Positions 16,270-24,171 of a stretch of DNA of 64,000 nucleotides are shown here, piece after piece. This DNA is from Minthousia sp045628125 (lineage in GTDB: Bacteria > Bacteroidota > Bacteroidia > Bacteroidales > Bacteroidaceae): assembly GCA_045628125.1 (NCBI GenBank), contig JAZQPA010000142.1:1-64000 (forward strand), given 5' to 3'. Each line of letters begins with the position of its first letter. Within the stretch, counting starts at the first letter, position 1. A program made the position numbers and the translations under genes. The notes beneath the pieces are model-generated. The model searched no databases and was not told where the DNA came from. It saw nothing but the letters and a program-made list of their open reading frames with translations.

Positions 16270-17295
16270 TTAATTGCTGAATTTCTTTTCCAGTGATGGA
16301 GTATAATAAACCTGATTATCTCCGTTCTCATCACTATAGATGAGATAAACCACTAACTCCGGATGCTGTTCCAGAAACTGTTTTGTCTTTTCCAATCCCA
16401 TTACCATGAAAGCTGTAGCATATCCATCAGCAGTCATACAGTCTTTGGCAATTACTGTCGTAGAGAGCAGATTGTGATCGGCTGGGTATCCGGTATGAGG
16501 GTTGATGGTATGGGCATATTTCTTGCCATTTTCGATGCGGAAGTTCCGGTAATTACCAGATGTGGCCAACGCCTCATTGCTTAGTGAGAGAATCTGCTGT
16601 GTTTCCTGGGTGGTGGCCAACATGTCGTCAACAGGTTTGGTAATGCCAATCCGCCAAGGCTGCTTACGGTTAGAGATTCCACGTGTAACCACTTCTCCTC
16701 CAATCTCAATCATGTAGTTCTGAACACCTTTTCGCAATAACAGAGCTGCAACCATATCCACTCCAAACCCTTTGGCAATAGAACTGCAATCCAACATGAT
16801 ACGCTCATCATCCTTCTTGATGGTATTGTTTTCCATCTTGATTTTTTTGTATCCGATGAATTGCTTTAAACTGTCAATGGCAGCACTGTCTGGTTTGATG
16901 TCATTTTTAAATCCGAACCCCCAGAGGTTAACTAATGGGCTGACTGTAATGTCGAAATCACCATCGGTCTCCTCCGAAATCTTCATGGCTGTTTCAAAAA
17001 CCACCTTGAACATGTCATTGACTTTCATGTCCGTATTGTTGTTGATAGCTGTAATTACACTTTCTTTATTGAATGGGGAGAGTGATGCATCAACTTTAGC
17101 CAGTTCAGCCTTTATATCATCATGATAATTGGTGTTGGACTGATAGGTAATATGGTAAAAAGTACCAAAAATGGTACCACTATCTTTCTGATAAGGGGCA
17201 TCAGCATTTCTTCGGATGATGAATATACTGCCGACAATAAGTATAATTAGAAATGGAAGTTTCCATGCCCATTTGTTCTTTTGCTTGTTCTCCAT
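16270..17295 (-). CDS. apbE: FAD:protein FMN transferase
   Basis: ApbE attaches FMN covalently to threonine residues of envelope flavoproteins such as the NQR and RNF subunits. The 341-residue protein has an N-terminal membrane anchor (about residues 12-27). Family landmarks follow: SPFNKES, the DITVSPLVNLWGFG segment, DCSSIAKGFGVD, IEIGGEVVTRG, and the TADGYATAFMVMG region that binds the metal. Length is typical. It lies 5 nt downstream of the DUF6048 gene in the same operon. A flavinylation target is not in the window. Confidence 0.94.
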   Translation of the reverse strand: MENKQKNKWAWKLPFLIILIVGSIFIIRRNADAPYQKDSGTIFGTFYHITYQSNTNYHDDIKAELAKVDASLSPFNKESVITAINNNTDMKVNDMFKVVFETAMKISEETDGDFDITVSPLVNLWGFGFKNDIKPDSAAIDSLKQFIGYKKIKMENNTIKKDDERIMLDCSSIAKGFGVDMVAALLLRKGVQNYMIEIGGEVVTRGISNRKQPWRIGITKPVDDMLATTQETQQILSLSNEALATSGNYRNFRIENGKKYAHTINPHTGYPADHNLLSTTVIAKDCMTADGYATAFMVMGLEKTKQFLEQHPELVVYLIYSDENGDNQVYYTPSLEKKFSN

Positions 17296-17300
17296 AATCT

Positions 17301-18029
17301 TTATTTTGTTGGTAGTTGCGCTTTAATTTTTTTGCTTAAATCAAATGTCAGGTAATAAGACAGATAGAAACCACTGGTTCCTCCACTACCAAATCCGGGA
17401 ACGTAATATGGAGTTGCCTCTATGGGTTGCTTTTCTTTCAACTTACTCTTGTAACGGACATTGAATCCCATGTGGTAATTTTTAAATACTTCAGCTTCAA
17501 GACCTACTACAAATTCAAACCATAGGCGGTTGGCTGACAAGTCTTCATAGTCTAAAGGCTGTGCATTGTGCCATAAAGGGTCCTTGATTTCCGGACCGTT
17601 AACATCAAAATTATATGTTGTAAAACCCAATCGTCCACCCACAAAAAGACGGTTGTTTTGGGTCTTATCTTTTAACATGTTTACATCGGCACCTAATCGG
17701 AAATAAGGTGCTGCTGTCTTGTATCTGATGTTTGTCTCGTCATTGGTGCCATCATATTTGGCATAGCCTAATTCTGCAACAGGAAAATACTTGTTTTTTA
17801 TGCTGAACCTTAAGGCACCCTCGGATCCCAATGTGTTGCCTCCTATTAAGTGAGCGATAGGTGTGCCTACTTCTACAGAAAGAGACATGCCTTGAATGAA
17901 AGAGAGATGGGTTAATCGGGATACAGCATTTGATGCTACATCCCGTGCCATTCCTTCTTGAGCCCAACTCCAGAGAGGCAAAAGAGAAAACAGACTACTT
18001 AATATATATGCGGAAATTTTCAATTTCAT
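17301..18029 (-). CDS. DUF6048-like predicted outer-membrane barrel protein
   Basis: This 242-residue protein has a signal peptide ending near SWAQ. Its alternating beta pattern (ALRFSIKNKYFPVAELGYAKY, LWFEFVVGLEAEVF, GFYLSYYLTFDL) suggests a small outer-membrane barrel. I recall it as DUF6048, a Bacteroidetes family of unknown role that sits next to DUF6452. The start codon lies 35 nt inside the upstream gene. The reading frame has good codon use and a signal peptide exactly at this ATG, so the long overlap looks real. Confidence 0.75.
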   Translation of the reverse strand: MKLKISAYILSSLFSLLPLWSWAQEGMARDVASNAVSRLTHLSFIQGMSLSVEVGTPIAHLIGGNTLGSEGALRFSIKNKYFPVAELGYAKYDGTNDETNIRYKTAAPYFRLGADVNMLKDKTQNNRLFVGGRLGFTTYNFDVNGPEIKDPLWHNAQPLDYEDLSANRLWFEFVVGLEAEVFKNYHMGFNVRYKSKLKEKQPIEATPYYVPGFGSGGTSGFYLSYYLTFDLSKKIKAQLPTK

Positions 18030-18471
18030 TGTTGTCGACCTTTCTGTTTGTAACGGAAATAGAATCTAAGTCGTTGTGTGTTAACTGTATGTCGCTAATA
18101 TAATGTTCAACCCAAGTGCCGCATTCCGGAGAATTGAAATGAGGGACATTCTCTTTTTTTACAATAATCATATCCTTGTAGGTGTGATGACCTGTCGTTT
18201 TAATTTCAAGAGTCAACGTGTCTGCACTATTGTAGTAACTCATAGGCAGGTCAAAACTGCTGGCATTATACAAACGGTTTACCATTAATGTGTCCTTTCC
18301 GTTAACTTTTAGATAAACGTTCAAGGTGTCTGAGAGTTTGAACAATTCATCGGCTTTGTAAAAAGACCATTTTGCATACACGCCATTGGTTAACGAACAG
18401 TTAATATCCGAACAACCGGCAAGCGAGAATGCCACTACGAAACAGCAGAAAAGGAATCTGAGAACTTTCAT
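17995..18471 (-). CDS. DUF6452-like lipoprotein
   Basis: This 158-residue predicted lipoprotein has the signal MKVLRFLFCCFVVAFSLAGC, with lipobox LAGC at residues 17-20. The rest is a compact beta-rich domain with SLTNGVYAKWSFYK and paired strands (ITSVTVRNKVDN-like C-terminus). It fits DUF6452, which in Bacteroidales is repeatedly found beside a DUF6048 barrel. The two probably act as a lipoprotein/barrel pair in the outer membrane. It overlaps the DUF6048 start by 35 nt and starts 2 nt after the glycosyltransferase gene. Confidence 0.78.
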   Translation of the reverse strand: MKVLRFLFCCFVVAFSLAGCSDINCSLTNGVYAKWSFYKADELFKLSDTLNVYLKVNGKDTLMVNRLYNASSFDLPMSYYNSADTLTLEIKTTGHHTYKDMIIVKKENVPHFNSPECGTWVEHYISDIQLTHNDLDSISVTNRKVDNNEIENFRIYIK

Positions 18472-18473
18472 AA

Positions 18474-19424
18474 TTAGATTTCTTTTTCGATCAAGTATTT
18501 ATTACGCTCTTGAGAGTTGCGGCTGATTAATTCTCCAAGAAATCCTGCCAGGAAAAACTGACTACCTAAAATCATGGTTGTTAATGCAATATAAAACCAA
18601 GGATTGTCTGTAACCAGACGGTATGGGAGTCCGTTAACCAAATGATACAACTTATTTCCTCCAACAACCAGGATGGCAATGAAACCCAGCAAAAACATCA
18701 ATGTACCTGTCAAACCGAAGATATGCATTGGCTTTAAACCAAAGCGGCTCAGAAACCAAAGCGAAATCAGGTCCAGATAGCCGTTGACGAAACGGTCCAA
18801 TCCGAATTTCGTCTTGCCGTATTTTCTGGCTTGATGATGTACAACTTTTTCCCCAATTTTAGTAAAACCAGCATTTTTTGCCAGGTATGGGATGTATCGA
18901 TGCATTTCACCATAGACCTCAATGTTTTTTACAACATCTTTACGGTATGCCTTCAGTCCACAATTGAAGTCATGCAGATTGTGAATTCCACTTACTTTTC
19001 GGGCCGTGGCATTGAACAGTTTCGTAGGAATAGTTTTAGATAGTGGATCGTATCTTTTTTGTTTATAGCCGGAAACCAAATCATAGCCGTCAACCGAAAT
19101 CATCTTATACAAATCCGGAATTTCGTCTGGTGAATCTTGCAGGTCGGCATCCATGGTTATCACCACATCACCTTGAGCCCGGTCAAAACCACAGAAGAGA
19201 GCCGGACTTTTACCATAGTTGCGACGGAACTTTATGCCTTTGACATTAGCACTTTTTTGTTGGAGTGATTCAATGACATCCCAAGACTTATCCGTACTTC
19301 CATCGTTCACAAAGATAACCTCATAACTGAATTTGTGAGTAGTCATGACGCGATCTATCCATGAAAACAGTTCAGGAAGAGATTCCTCTTCGTTATATAA
19401 TGGTACAATAACCGAAATATCCAT
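18474..19424 (-). CDS. GT2 family glycosyltransferase (polyprenyl-phosphate type)
   Basis: This 316-residue inner-membrane enzyme has an N-terminal GT-A domain with SVIVPLYNEEESLPEL and the metal-binding DADLQDSP motif. Two C-terminal membrane helices follow (about residues 232-258 and 272-298). This is the DPM1/GtrB/ArnC layout, so it should transfer a sugar from a nucleotide donor to undecaprenyl phosphate. The sugar is unknown and no flippase is adjacent. It lies 8 nt after the DUF4199 gene, a conserved Bacteroidetes pairing. Confidence 0.9.
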   Translation of the reverse strand: MDISVIVPLYNEEESLPELFSWIDRVMTTHKFSYEVIFVNDGSTDKSWDVIESLQQKSANVKGIKFRRNYGKSPALFCGFDRAQGDVVITMDADLQDSPDEIPDLYKMISVDGYDLVSGYKQKRYDPLSKTIPTKLFNATARKVSGIHNLHDFNCGLKAYRKDVVKNIEVYGEMHRYIPYLAKNAGFTKIGEKVVHHQARKYGKTKFGLDRFVNGYLDLISLWFLSRFGLKPMHIFGLTGTLMFLLGFIAILVVGGNKLYHLVNGLPYRLVTDNPWFYIALTTMILGSQFFLAGFLGELISRNSQERNKYLIEKEI

Positions 19425-19432
19425 TTTAACTA

Positions 19433-19993
19433 TTAGTTTTTAATTTTTTCAATAGGTTTGTTTGTCTTGATACGGGCAAACAGAGTGACGATAGGGGAAA
19501 TCATGAAACTGGCCAGCAGGTTACTCTCTGTGATTTGAAGAGCGAAATTAATGGGCTTAATATTGCTTACTGCTGATACCAGATCATCCACGGTTACTCC
19601 AGTTCCCGCGAGCATGGATTCCATTGCAACTCTCTGCTCTGGAACTTCAGACAATTCTGTGTACATTTGGGCGAATTTCCCTCCGTCCATGTACCTCATG
19701 TAGAGAAAAACACCCATTGCCATGAGAATACATGCGTAAAAAAACATACTCATTACAAAGAACCACTGACCACCAAATGATAAGTCGCCTTTACAGACTC
19801 TCCACCTGAACTGATAGCAGAAAATAACAGCAGCAAATAGCGAACCGATACCAATACCCAAGCCAAACATGGAATACAGAGGAGTTGTTGCGGAATTTGC
19901 AAAGCCTATGAATGACATAATCCACATAATACCTAGAAGCGTTCCTAATTTGGGCGAAACGGATTTAATCTGCTGTAAAGTATCCTTTTCCAT
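19433..19993 (-). CDS. DUF4199 family membrane protein
   Basis: This 186-residue integral membrane protein has about four helices, including MWIMSFIGFANSATTPLY, GIGSLFAAVIFCYQF, FFVMSMFFYACILMAMGVF and a C-terminal SFMISPIVTLFARI. It fits DUF4199, which in Bacteroidetes precedes a polyprenyl-phosphate glycosyltransferase and may help its membrane function. It is the first gene of the long operon that continues to 11339, with its promoter at 20016-20023. Confidence 0.85.
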   Translation of the reverse strand: MEKDTLQQIKSVSPKLGTLLGIMWIMSFIGFANSATTPLYSMFGLGIGIGSLFAAVIFCYQFRWRVCKGDLSFGGQWFFVMSMFFYACILMAMGVFLYMRYMDGGKFAQMYTELSEVPEQRVAMESMLAGTGVTVDDLVSAVSNIKPINFALQITESNLLASFMISPIVTLFARIKTNKPIEKIKN

Positions 19994-20015
19994 CTTTTTT
20001 TAGTGAATAGCGATG

Positions 20016-20023
20016 CAAAAATA
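20016..20023 (-). promoter_or_regulatory. Predicted -7 box of the DUF4199-to-S41 operon
   Basis: On the minus strand TATTTTTG matches TAnnTTTG, 23 nt upstream of the DUF4199 start. All later genes to 11339 are spaced by at most 14 nt, so this may be the main promoter of nine genes. Confidence 0.55.
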
Positions 20024-20103
20024 CGGAAAAAAAATGAAGTTGCCTTATTAATTAGGTGGAATTAAGGGAGAGCCCAGCCATTTTCGGTTTTTTTTAAGGA
20101 TTA

Positions 20104-20135
20104 TTTGGAGGGGATAGATAAAAGTCGTAAATTTG
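20104..20135 (+). promoter_or_regulatory. Promoter of the SRP RNA/tRNA-Thr transcript
   Basis: TTTG at 20104-20107 and TAAATTTG at 20128-20135 are separated by 20 bp, an excellent match to the Bacteroidales promoter. It lies just upstream of the SRP RNA. Confidence 0.8.
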
Positions 20136-20146
20136 CACTCGCAAAA

Positions 20147-20244
20147 TGGGTAAGTCCTATACGGCCAGCTCCTTGGGAATCCTCCAGGGCTTGATCGCAG
20201 CAAAGGTACTAGGTTGTAGCGGCGCGATATAGTAAGCTTACCCA
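20147..20244 (+). ncRNA. ffs: Signal recognition particle RNA, small bacterial type (4.5S)
   Basis: The ends TGGGTAAG (20147-20154) and CTTACCCA (20237-20244) pair to close a long hairpin. The middle carries the conserved SRP apical domain, CCTCCAGGGC, a short loop and GCAGCAAAGGTA, which is the Ffh-binding helix 8 with its internal loops. It corresponds to CCTCCAGGGCCGGAAGGCAGCAAGGGTAA of other bacteria with a changed tetraloop. Size of about 98 nt fits the 4.5S class. The RNA works with Ffh and FtsY in cotranslational membrane targeting. tRNA-Thr begins 5 nt downstream. Confidence 0.9.
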
Positions 20245-20248
20245 CCCC

Positions 20249-20322
20249 GCCTCTTTAGCTCAGTTGGCCAGAGCACGTGATTTGTAATCTCGGGGTCGTT
20301 GGTTCGAATCCGACAAGAGGCT
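20249..20322 (+). tRNA. tRNA-Thr (anticodon TGT)
   Basis: Acceptor GCCTCTT pairs with AAGAGGC, the D-arm is AGCTCAGTTGGCCAGAGC, the anticodon loop TTTGTAA gives TGT, and the T-loop is GGTTCGAATCC. CCA is not encoded. It starts 5 nt after the SRP RNA and shares its promoter and terminator. Confidence 0.95.
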
Positions 20323-20323
20323 C

Positions 20324-20358
20324 AAAAAAAGGAAGCATGTTTTGTGCTTCCTTTTTTT
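20324..20358. terminator. Bidirectional intrinsic terminator
   Basis: A-run plus GGAAGCA (20324-20337) pairs with TGCTTCC plus T-run (20345-20358), leaving a 7-nt loop. It ends the SRP RNA/tRNA-Thr transcript and, read on the other strand, the mutS2 transcript whose stop is at 20369. Confidence 0.88.
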
Positions 20359-20368
20359 GTGTTGTAAC

Positions 20369-23107
20369 TTAGTCCAAGTCTACTACGGTTATGCCAGCTC
20401 CTCCAAATTGAACATGCTCGTCATGGAAGTCTTTAACCCCGGGAACTGTTCCCAAGTACTGACGGATAAGTGTACGCAAAATTCCACCTCCAGTGCCATG
20501 CAGTATTCGGACTCTGCTCATGCCTACCAGAATAGCATCATCAATGAAGTAGGTAACAGCTTGCACTGCTTCATCACCTCGCAAACCCCTTACATCAATA
20601 TCCTGGTGGAATTGTAATTTCTTTTCATATATCTCATCTTGCGTTTGCTTGCTGGTGAATGAGATGGTGAATTTAGGGGCTTCTTTGGATTGCGAATGAA
20701 TCTTTTCAATTCGCTTAAGCTTTATGTTCGTTCGCATACTTCCATAGGTTATCACGGCATTTTCACCTTGAATACTTTCTATGGTTCCAATAGCAGTTTG
20801 TCCCTTTAATCTTACTTGGTCACCTACTTTAAACTCGTCTGCTTTTTTGATTTTTTGCGCTATGGTTTCAACAGCTGGTTTCTGAGCCGCTTGCTGAGCT
20901 TTTCTTTCTTTATTTTTGGCTTTTCTTTCCTGACGCTCCATCAATTGCTTCATCTTTCTGGCAATTAAATCCTCATGAGCGTTCATGTCATCTGCTGACA
21001 AGCTTTTCTGGAATTCCTGAACCTGGGCTCGTGCGTCACGGGTACGTTCTTTCTCTGCTTGAGCCTCTTTAATTTCCCGAATTGTATTTTCTATGAGTTT
21101 ATTGCTTTGATTCAATAACTCTTGAGCTTCCAGTTTGGCATTGCGGAGAATCTCCTTTTTGTTTTTCTGGAGTTCCTCCATCTCTGTTTGATAACGTGTC
21201 AGTGTCTGCTCCAGTTGTTTCTCTTTCTGATGAATGTTCTGACGTTTGTTCTCCCAATACCTCTTGTCACGTACAATATCCTGCAGATATTTATCTGCGT
21301 TAATGTATTCTTGTCCAACAATATCGCTAGCGTCCTGGATGACTTGCTCCGGGATGCCGATCTTACGGGCTATTTCTACAGCGAAAGAACTGCCAGGGTT
21401 ACCTATTTCTAATTGGTACAATGCTTGCATGAGATGCCTGTCATAAAGCATGGTACCGTTTACAATGCCTTCATTGTCCTCAGCAAAATGTTTAAGGTTC
21501 TGGTAATGAGTAGTAATAATACCGAATGTACAGTTGTCATTGAACCGCTTAAGCATTGCTTCAGCTAGTGCACCGCCAATTTGTGGCTCAGTTCCACCTC
21601 CAAATTCATCGATTAACAAGAGAGTGTGGCTATTGCAATTCTTCATCATATTCTTCATGTTTGTTAGATGAGATGAATATGTACTGAGCTCGTCTTCAAT
21701 GCTTTGTTCATCGCCGATATCAATCATGATGTTTTGGAATAAACCTACATGACTGTTCTCTCTCAAAGGGATGAGCATACCACATTGCAACATGTATTGC
21801 AATAATCCAACAGTTTTTAAACAGACTGATTTTCCTCCCGCATTTGGACCTGAAATAAGAAGAATACGTTGTTTGTCCTCTAGATGAATGTCAAGAGGGA
21901 CTACTTTCTTATTGTGTTTCTCCAGTGATTTTTTGAGCAATGGATGAACCGCCTGAATCCAGTCTATTACAGAGCGGTTCTCAAATACAGGAAGGGTGGA
22001 ATCGGTGTCAATGCTCCAAATAGCTTTTGCACGGATAAAATCGATTACCGATAAAAACTCGTATCCTTTGAGAAGCTCGGGAATTACAGGACGGATGAGT
22101 GCGGTGAAATCTGTAAGAATGCGAATGATTTCACGTTTCTCTTCACTCTCTAATTCGCGGATATGATTGTTGGCTTCAACCACTTCTGTTGGTTCGATGA
22201 AAACCGTTTTACCCGTGGCTGACTCATCATGGATAATACCTTTGATTTTACGTTTTAATCCCGGAACGACAGGAATCACTAATCGTCCGTCGCGCATGGT
22301 TGGTGTGGTGTCTTTATCTATGACACCTTCACTTTGGGCGCTTCGCAGAATCTGATTCAGTGTCCTGGAAACACTTCCGGCTGTATGCGATAATTCTTGA
22401 CGTATCTGGGCTAATTTGGGTGACGCGCTATCTTTAATTTTACCGTAATCATCCAATATTAGTGCTATTCTTTTGGTTAGCTGAGGAAAAATGGCAATGC
22501 CGTATGATAACGCACAGAGGTTCGGATATCTGAATGACTCTTTTTTAGTTGCGATTGATGTATTTTCTGAGTCTACAACTGAATCTTCGCTATTAGTTTC
22601 ATCTAAATTTTCATCATCCTTTTTACTTGTAGGGCTTGTGACCCATTGTCCGTTGATGAAGATTCTTTTTGACCCTCTTTTCTTGGCCAACATGGCCTTG
22701 TAAGGATTGGTTTCCTCTTTGGCTTGGAATTTGAAGGATTTGGTCGTTAACTCTTCTGTTTCACCGTTATCTTTACGGTGTAAAAATCTTACAATTCCTT
22801 CTAATGATTCTAGTGATCTTTTTAAATCGAATAAAACTTGTTCTTCCAGATATGAACCTTCAAGTCGAATTCGCTTCAACTCGTCTCGAAGATCAAAAAA
22901 ATACTGAGAGGGGAAATCCTCTTCTTCACGTTGTATCCGTACAAATTCAGATGTTTCAAGCAATAATCTGTGAATGTCCTCATAAATGGATGAGAACTGC
23001 ATGGATTGTACCTTCTCCTTGCCCAGCTGGCTTAAGCATTTACTTACCAACTGTGCTCTAATTTCATCGAATCCTATCTTATGTTCAAAATTACTTGGGT
23101 AAATCAT
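20369..23107 (-). CDS. mutS2: Endonuclease MutS2 (Smr domain)
   Basis: MutS2 is an ATPase-nuclease that limits recombination and, in some bacteria, rescues collided ribosomes. The 912-residue protein has the MutS core and clamp helices, Walker A GPNAGGKS at 420-427, and Walker B LLIDEFGGGTEP. A coiled-coil stretch at about 630-740 and a C-terminal Smr domain with DVRGLRG and HGTGGGILR complete it. It is longer than the roughly 780 residues of Firmicutes proteins, partly because of an acidic low-complexity insert at about 160-190. The promoter box ends only 5 nt before the ATG, so the mRNA may be leaderless. Confidence 0.95.
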   Translation of the reverse strand: MIYPSNFEHKIGFDEIRAQLVSKCLSQLGKEKVQSMQFSSIYEDIHRLLLETSEFVRIQREEEDFPSQYFFDLRDELKRIRLEGSYLEEQVLFDLKRSLESLEGIVRFLHRKDNGETEELTTKSFKFQAKEETNPYKAMLAKKRGSKRIFINGQWVTSPTSKKDDENLDETNSEDSVVDSENTSIATKKESFRYPNLCALSYGIAIFPQLTKRIALILDDYGKIKDSASPKLAQIRQELSHTAGSVSRTLNQILRSAQSEGVIDKDTTPTMRDGRLVIPVVPGLKRKIKGIIHDESATGKTVFIEPTEVVEANNHIRELESEEKREIIRILTDFTALIRPVIPELLKGYEFLSVIDFIRAKAIWSIDTDSTLPVFENRSVIDWIQAVHPLLKKSLEKHNKKVVPLDIHLEDKQRILLISGPNAGGKSVCLKTVGLLQYMLQCGMLIPLRENSHVGLFQNIMIDIGDEQSIEDELSTYSSHLTNMKNMMKNCNSHTLLLIDEFGGGTEPQIGGALAEAMLKRFNDNCTFGIITTHYQNLKHFAEDNEGIVNGTMLYDRHLMQALYQLEIGNPGSSFAVEIARKIGIPEQVIQDASDIVGQEYINADKYLQDIVRDKRYWENKRQNIHQKEKQLEQTLTRYQTEMEELQKNKKEILRNAKLEAQELLNQSNKLIENTIREIKEAQAEKERTRDARAQVQEFQKSLSADDMNAHEDLIARKMKQLMERQERKAKNKERKAQQAAQKPAVETIAQKIKKADEFKVGDQVRLKGQTAIGTIESIQGENAVITYGSMRTNIKLKRIEKIHSQSKEAPKFTISFTSKQTQDEIYEKKLQFHQDIDVRGLRGDEAVQAVTYFIDDAILVGMSRVRILHGTGGGILRTLIRQYLGTVPGVKDFHDEHVQFGGAGITVVDLD

Positions 23108-23111
23108 AGCG

Positions 23112-23119
23112 CAAAATTA
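23112..23119 (-). promoter_or_regulatory. Predicted -7 box of mutS2
   Basis: On the minus strand TAATTTTG matches TAnnTTTG. With the usual spacing transcription would start at about 23108, next to the ATG at 23107, which predicts an essentially leaderless mRNA. Confidence 0.5.
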
Positions 23120-23150
23120 ATGCTATTTTTCTGTATGGACAAGAATATAC

Positions 23151-23175
23151 AAAAAAAGACATCCATTTGGATGTC
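23151..23175 (-). terminator. Terminator of the tRNA-Ser/tRNA-Val transcript
   Basis: On the minus strand GACATCCA and TGGATGTC form an 8-bp stem with a 2-nt loop (23158-23175), followed by seven Ts. It lies 4 nt beyond tRNA-Val. Confidence 0.85.
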
Positions 23176-23179
23176 TTCG

Positions 23180-23254
23180 TGGGCGTTGACGGATTCGAAC
23201 CGCCGGCCCTCTGCTTGTAAGGCAGATGCTCTGAACCAGCTGAGCTAAACGCCC
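23180..23254 (-). tRNA. tRNA-Val (anticodon TAC)
   Basis: Acceptor GGGCGTT pairs with AACGCCC, the D-arm is AGCTCAGCTGGTTCAGAGC, the anticodon loop CTTACAA gives TAC, and the T-loop is GGTTCGAATCC. It is the second gene of a Ser-Val transcript. Confidence 0.95.
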
Positions 23255-23270
23255 TTGCATTTGAACTTGG

Positions 23271-23355
23271 CGGAGAGACAGGGATTCGAACCCCGGGTAC
23301 CTCTCAGTACGACGGTTTTCAAGACCGTTGCAATCGACCACTCTGCCACCTCTCC
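23271..23355 (-). tRNA. tRNA-Ser (anticodon TGA)
   Basis: Acceptor GGAGAGG pairs with TCTCTCC (one G-U), the anticodon loop CTTGAAA gives TGA, a long variable arm (GTACTGAGAGGTAC) marks class II, and the T-loop is GGTTCGAATCC. It is transcribed first, before tRNA-Val. Confidence 0.95.
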
Positions 23356-23394
23356 AAACTTCTTTCGAAGTGCGTTTGTTTCTCAAATGCGATG

Positions 23395-23402
23395 CAAAGG
23401 TA
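23395..23402 (-). promoter_or_regulatory. Predicted -7 box of the tRNA-Ser/Val operon
   Basis: On the minus strand TACCTTTG matches TAnnTTTG, the same box used by the tRNA-Tyr/Gly operon, about 40 nt before tRNA-Ser. Confidence 0.6.
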
Positions 23403-23495
23403 CTGCTTTTTTCAGAATCAGCAAACATTTTCCGGTTTTTTTTTATGAAAACTTAAAAATATAGTGTTTTTTTTTTCTCTCTCATTATTTATATT

Positions 23496-23503
23496 TAAAT
23501 TTG
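23496..23503 (+). promoter_or_regulatory. Predicted -7 box upstream of the small membrane ORFs
   Basis: TAAATTTG matches TAnnTTTG and lies about 36 nt before the ATG at 23540. It may drive the two small ORFs and perhaps the XylE-type gene. The surrounding DNA is AT-rich, so a chance match is more likely here than elsewhere. Confidence 0.4.
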
Positions 23504-23539
23504 TGCAATTAATAATTGTATATTTTAGAGACTTTGACA

Positions 23540-23764
23540 ATGGACAAGTATTTGGTAGAAATGGTGGTTTCTATGACTTTCACAATAATTGGATGTGGTG
23601 GTGCTTGTTTGTCATGTACTACTGTTGGCTCAATGTTCGCTTCAACTATTGTTGACACTTTCATTGCTTTAGAATTAGCTGTAGTTATGGTTTTTATTAT
23701 TGTCAGAAGATACTACTGTAGTATTAAATTTGTCATTACATCTAACTGTTTACTCTGTGTATGA
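23540..23764 (+). CDS. Small hypothetical membrane protein, 74 aa
   Basis: I do not recognise this protein. It has two hydrophobic stretches (about residues 8-34, rich in Cys, Gly, Ser and Thr; and 39-56, ending in a positive VRRYYC), which suggests a small two-helix membrane protein. Seven cysteines in 74 residues are unusual. A promoter-like box lies upstream. The AT-rich composition differs from nearby genes. It could be a real small gene or a remnant. Confidence 0.4.
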   Translation: MDKYLVEMVVSMTFTIIGCGGACLSCTTVGSMFASTIVDTFIALELAVVMVFIIVRRYYCSIKFVITSNCLLCV

Positions 23765-23787
23765 ATTGATTATAAAAACTAATAAAT

Positions 23788-24171
23788 ATGATTTTCTTAG
23801 TTGTTGCCGCTATTCTCATTTTTTGTTTTTTTTTATTAGTTAAATTAACTAATGATGATATGGTTTCTGTTATAAAAACAAAAAGTTACCGAAGTTCTGT
23901 TTCTCTGTTCGGAGAGGTGCATACTGAAATCATATTTGTTGTTATTTCCGTGTTTCTCGAATTGAGTTCTATAAATAAGAAGGGGCAAATTATCTTTTCA
24001 GGTTTAGCTATTGGTTTATTTTTAACTTTTATACTTCTAGTATGTCTCAGTCGAGAAGGATCTCCTTTTTGTTATAATTATTCTACAGTACTTTCTTTAT
24101 TCCAGGGTAGTGATACTTTGAGCCATCTTTGTTTTTTTAGTTGGACCTTTTATTGGAATTGCTGTTTGTGA
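23788..24171 (+). CDS. Hypothetical membrane protein, 127 aa
   Basis: I do not recognise this protein. It starts with a strong membrane helix (FLVVAAILIFCFFLLV) and has two later hydrophobic segments (IIFVVISVFLELSS and GLAIGLFLTFILLVCLS). A poorly conserved-looking, Cys/Trp-rich tail ends it. It begins 23 nt after the 74-residue ORF and ends 32 nt before the symporter gene, so cotranscription is possible. The unusual tail could mean that the true reading frame is shorter or degraded. Confidence 0.4.
   Translation: MIFLVVAAILIFCFFLLVKLTNDDMVSVIKTKSYRSSVSLFGEVHTEIIFVVISVFLELSSINKKGQIIFSGLAIGLFLTFILLVCLSREGSPFCYNYSTVLSLFQGSDTLSHLCFFSWTFYWNCCL

Noticed and set aside
20048..20245. 65-codon minus-strand ORF over the SRP RNA
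   Set aside because: The region is explained by the SRP RNA fold and promoter on the plus strand; the ORF has no support.
23123..23428. 101-codon minus-strand ORF over tRNA genes
   Set aside because: It is a translation of the tRNA-Ser and tRNA-Val genes and their terminator.
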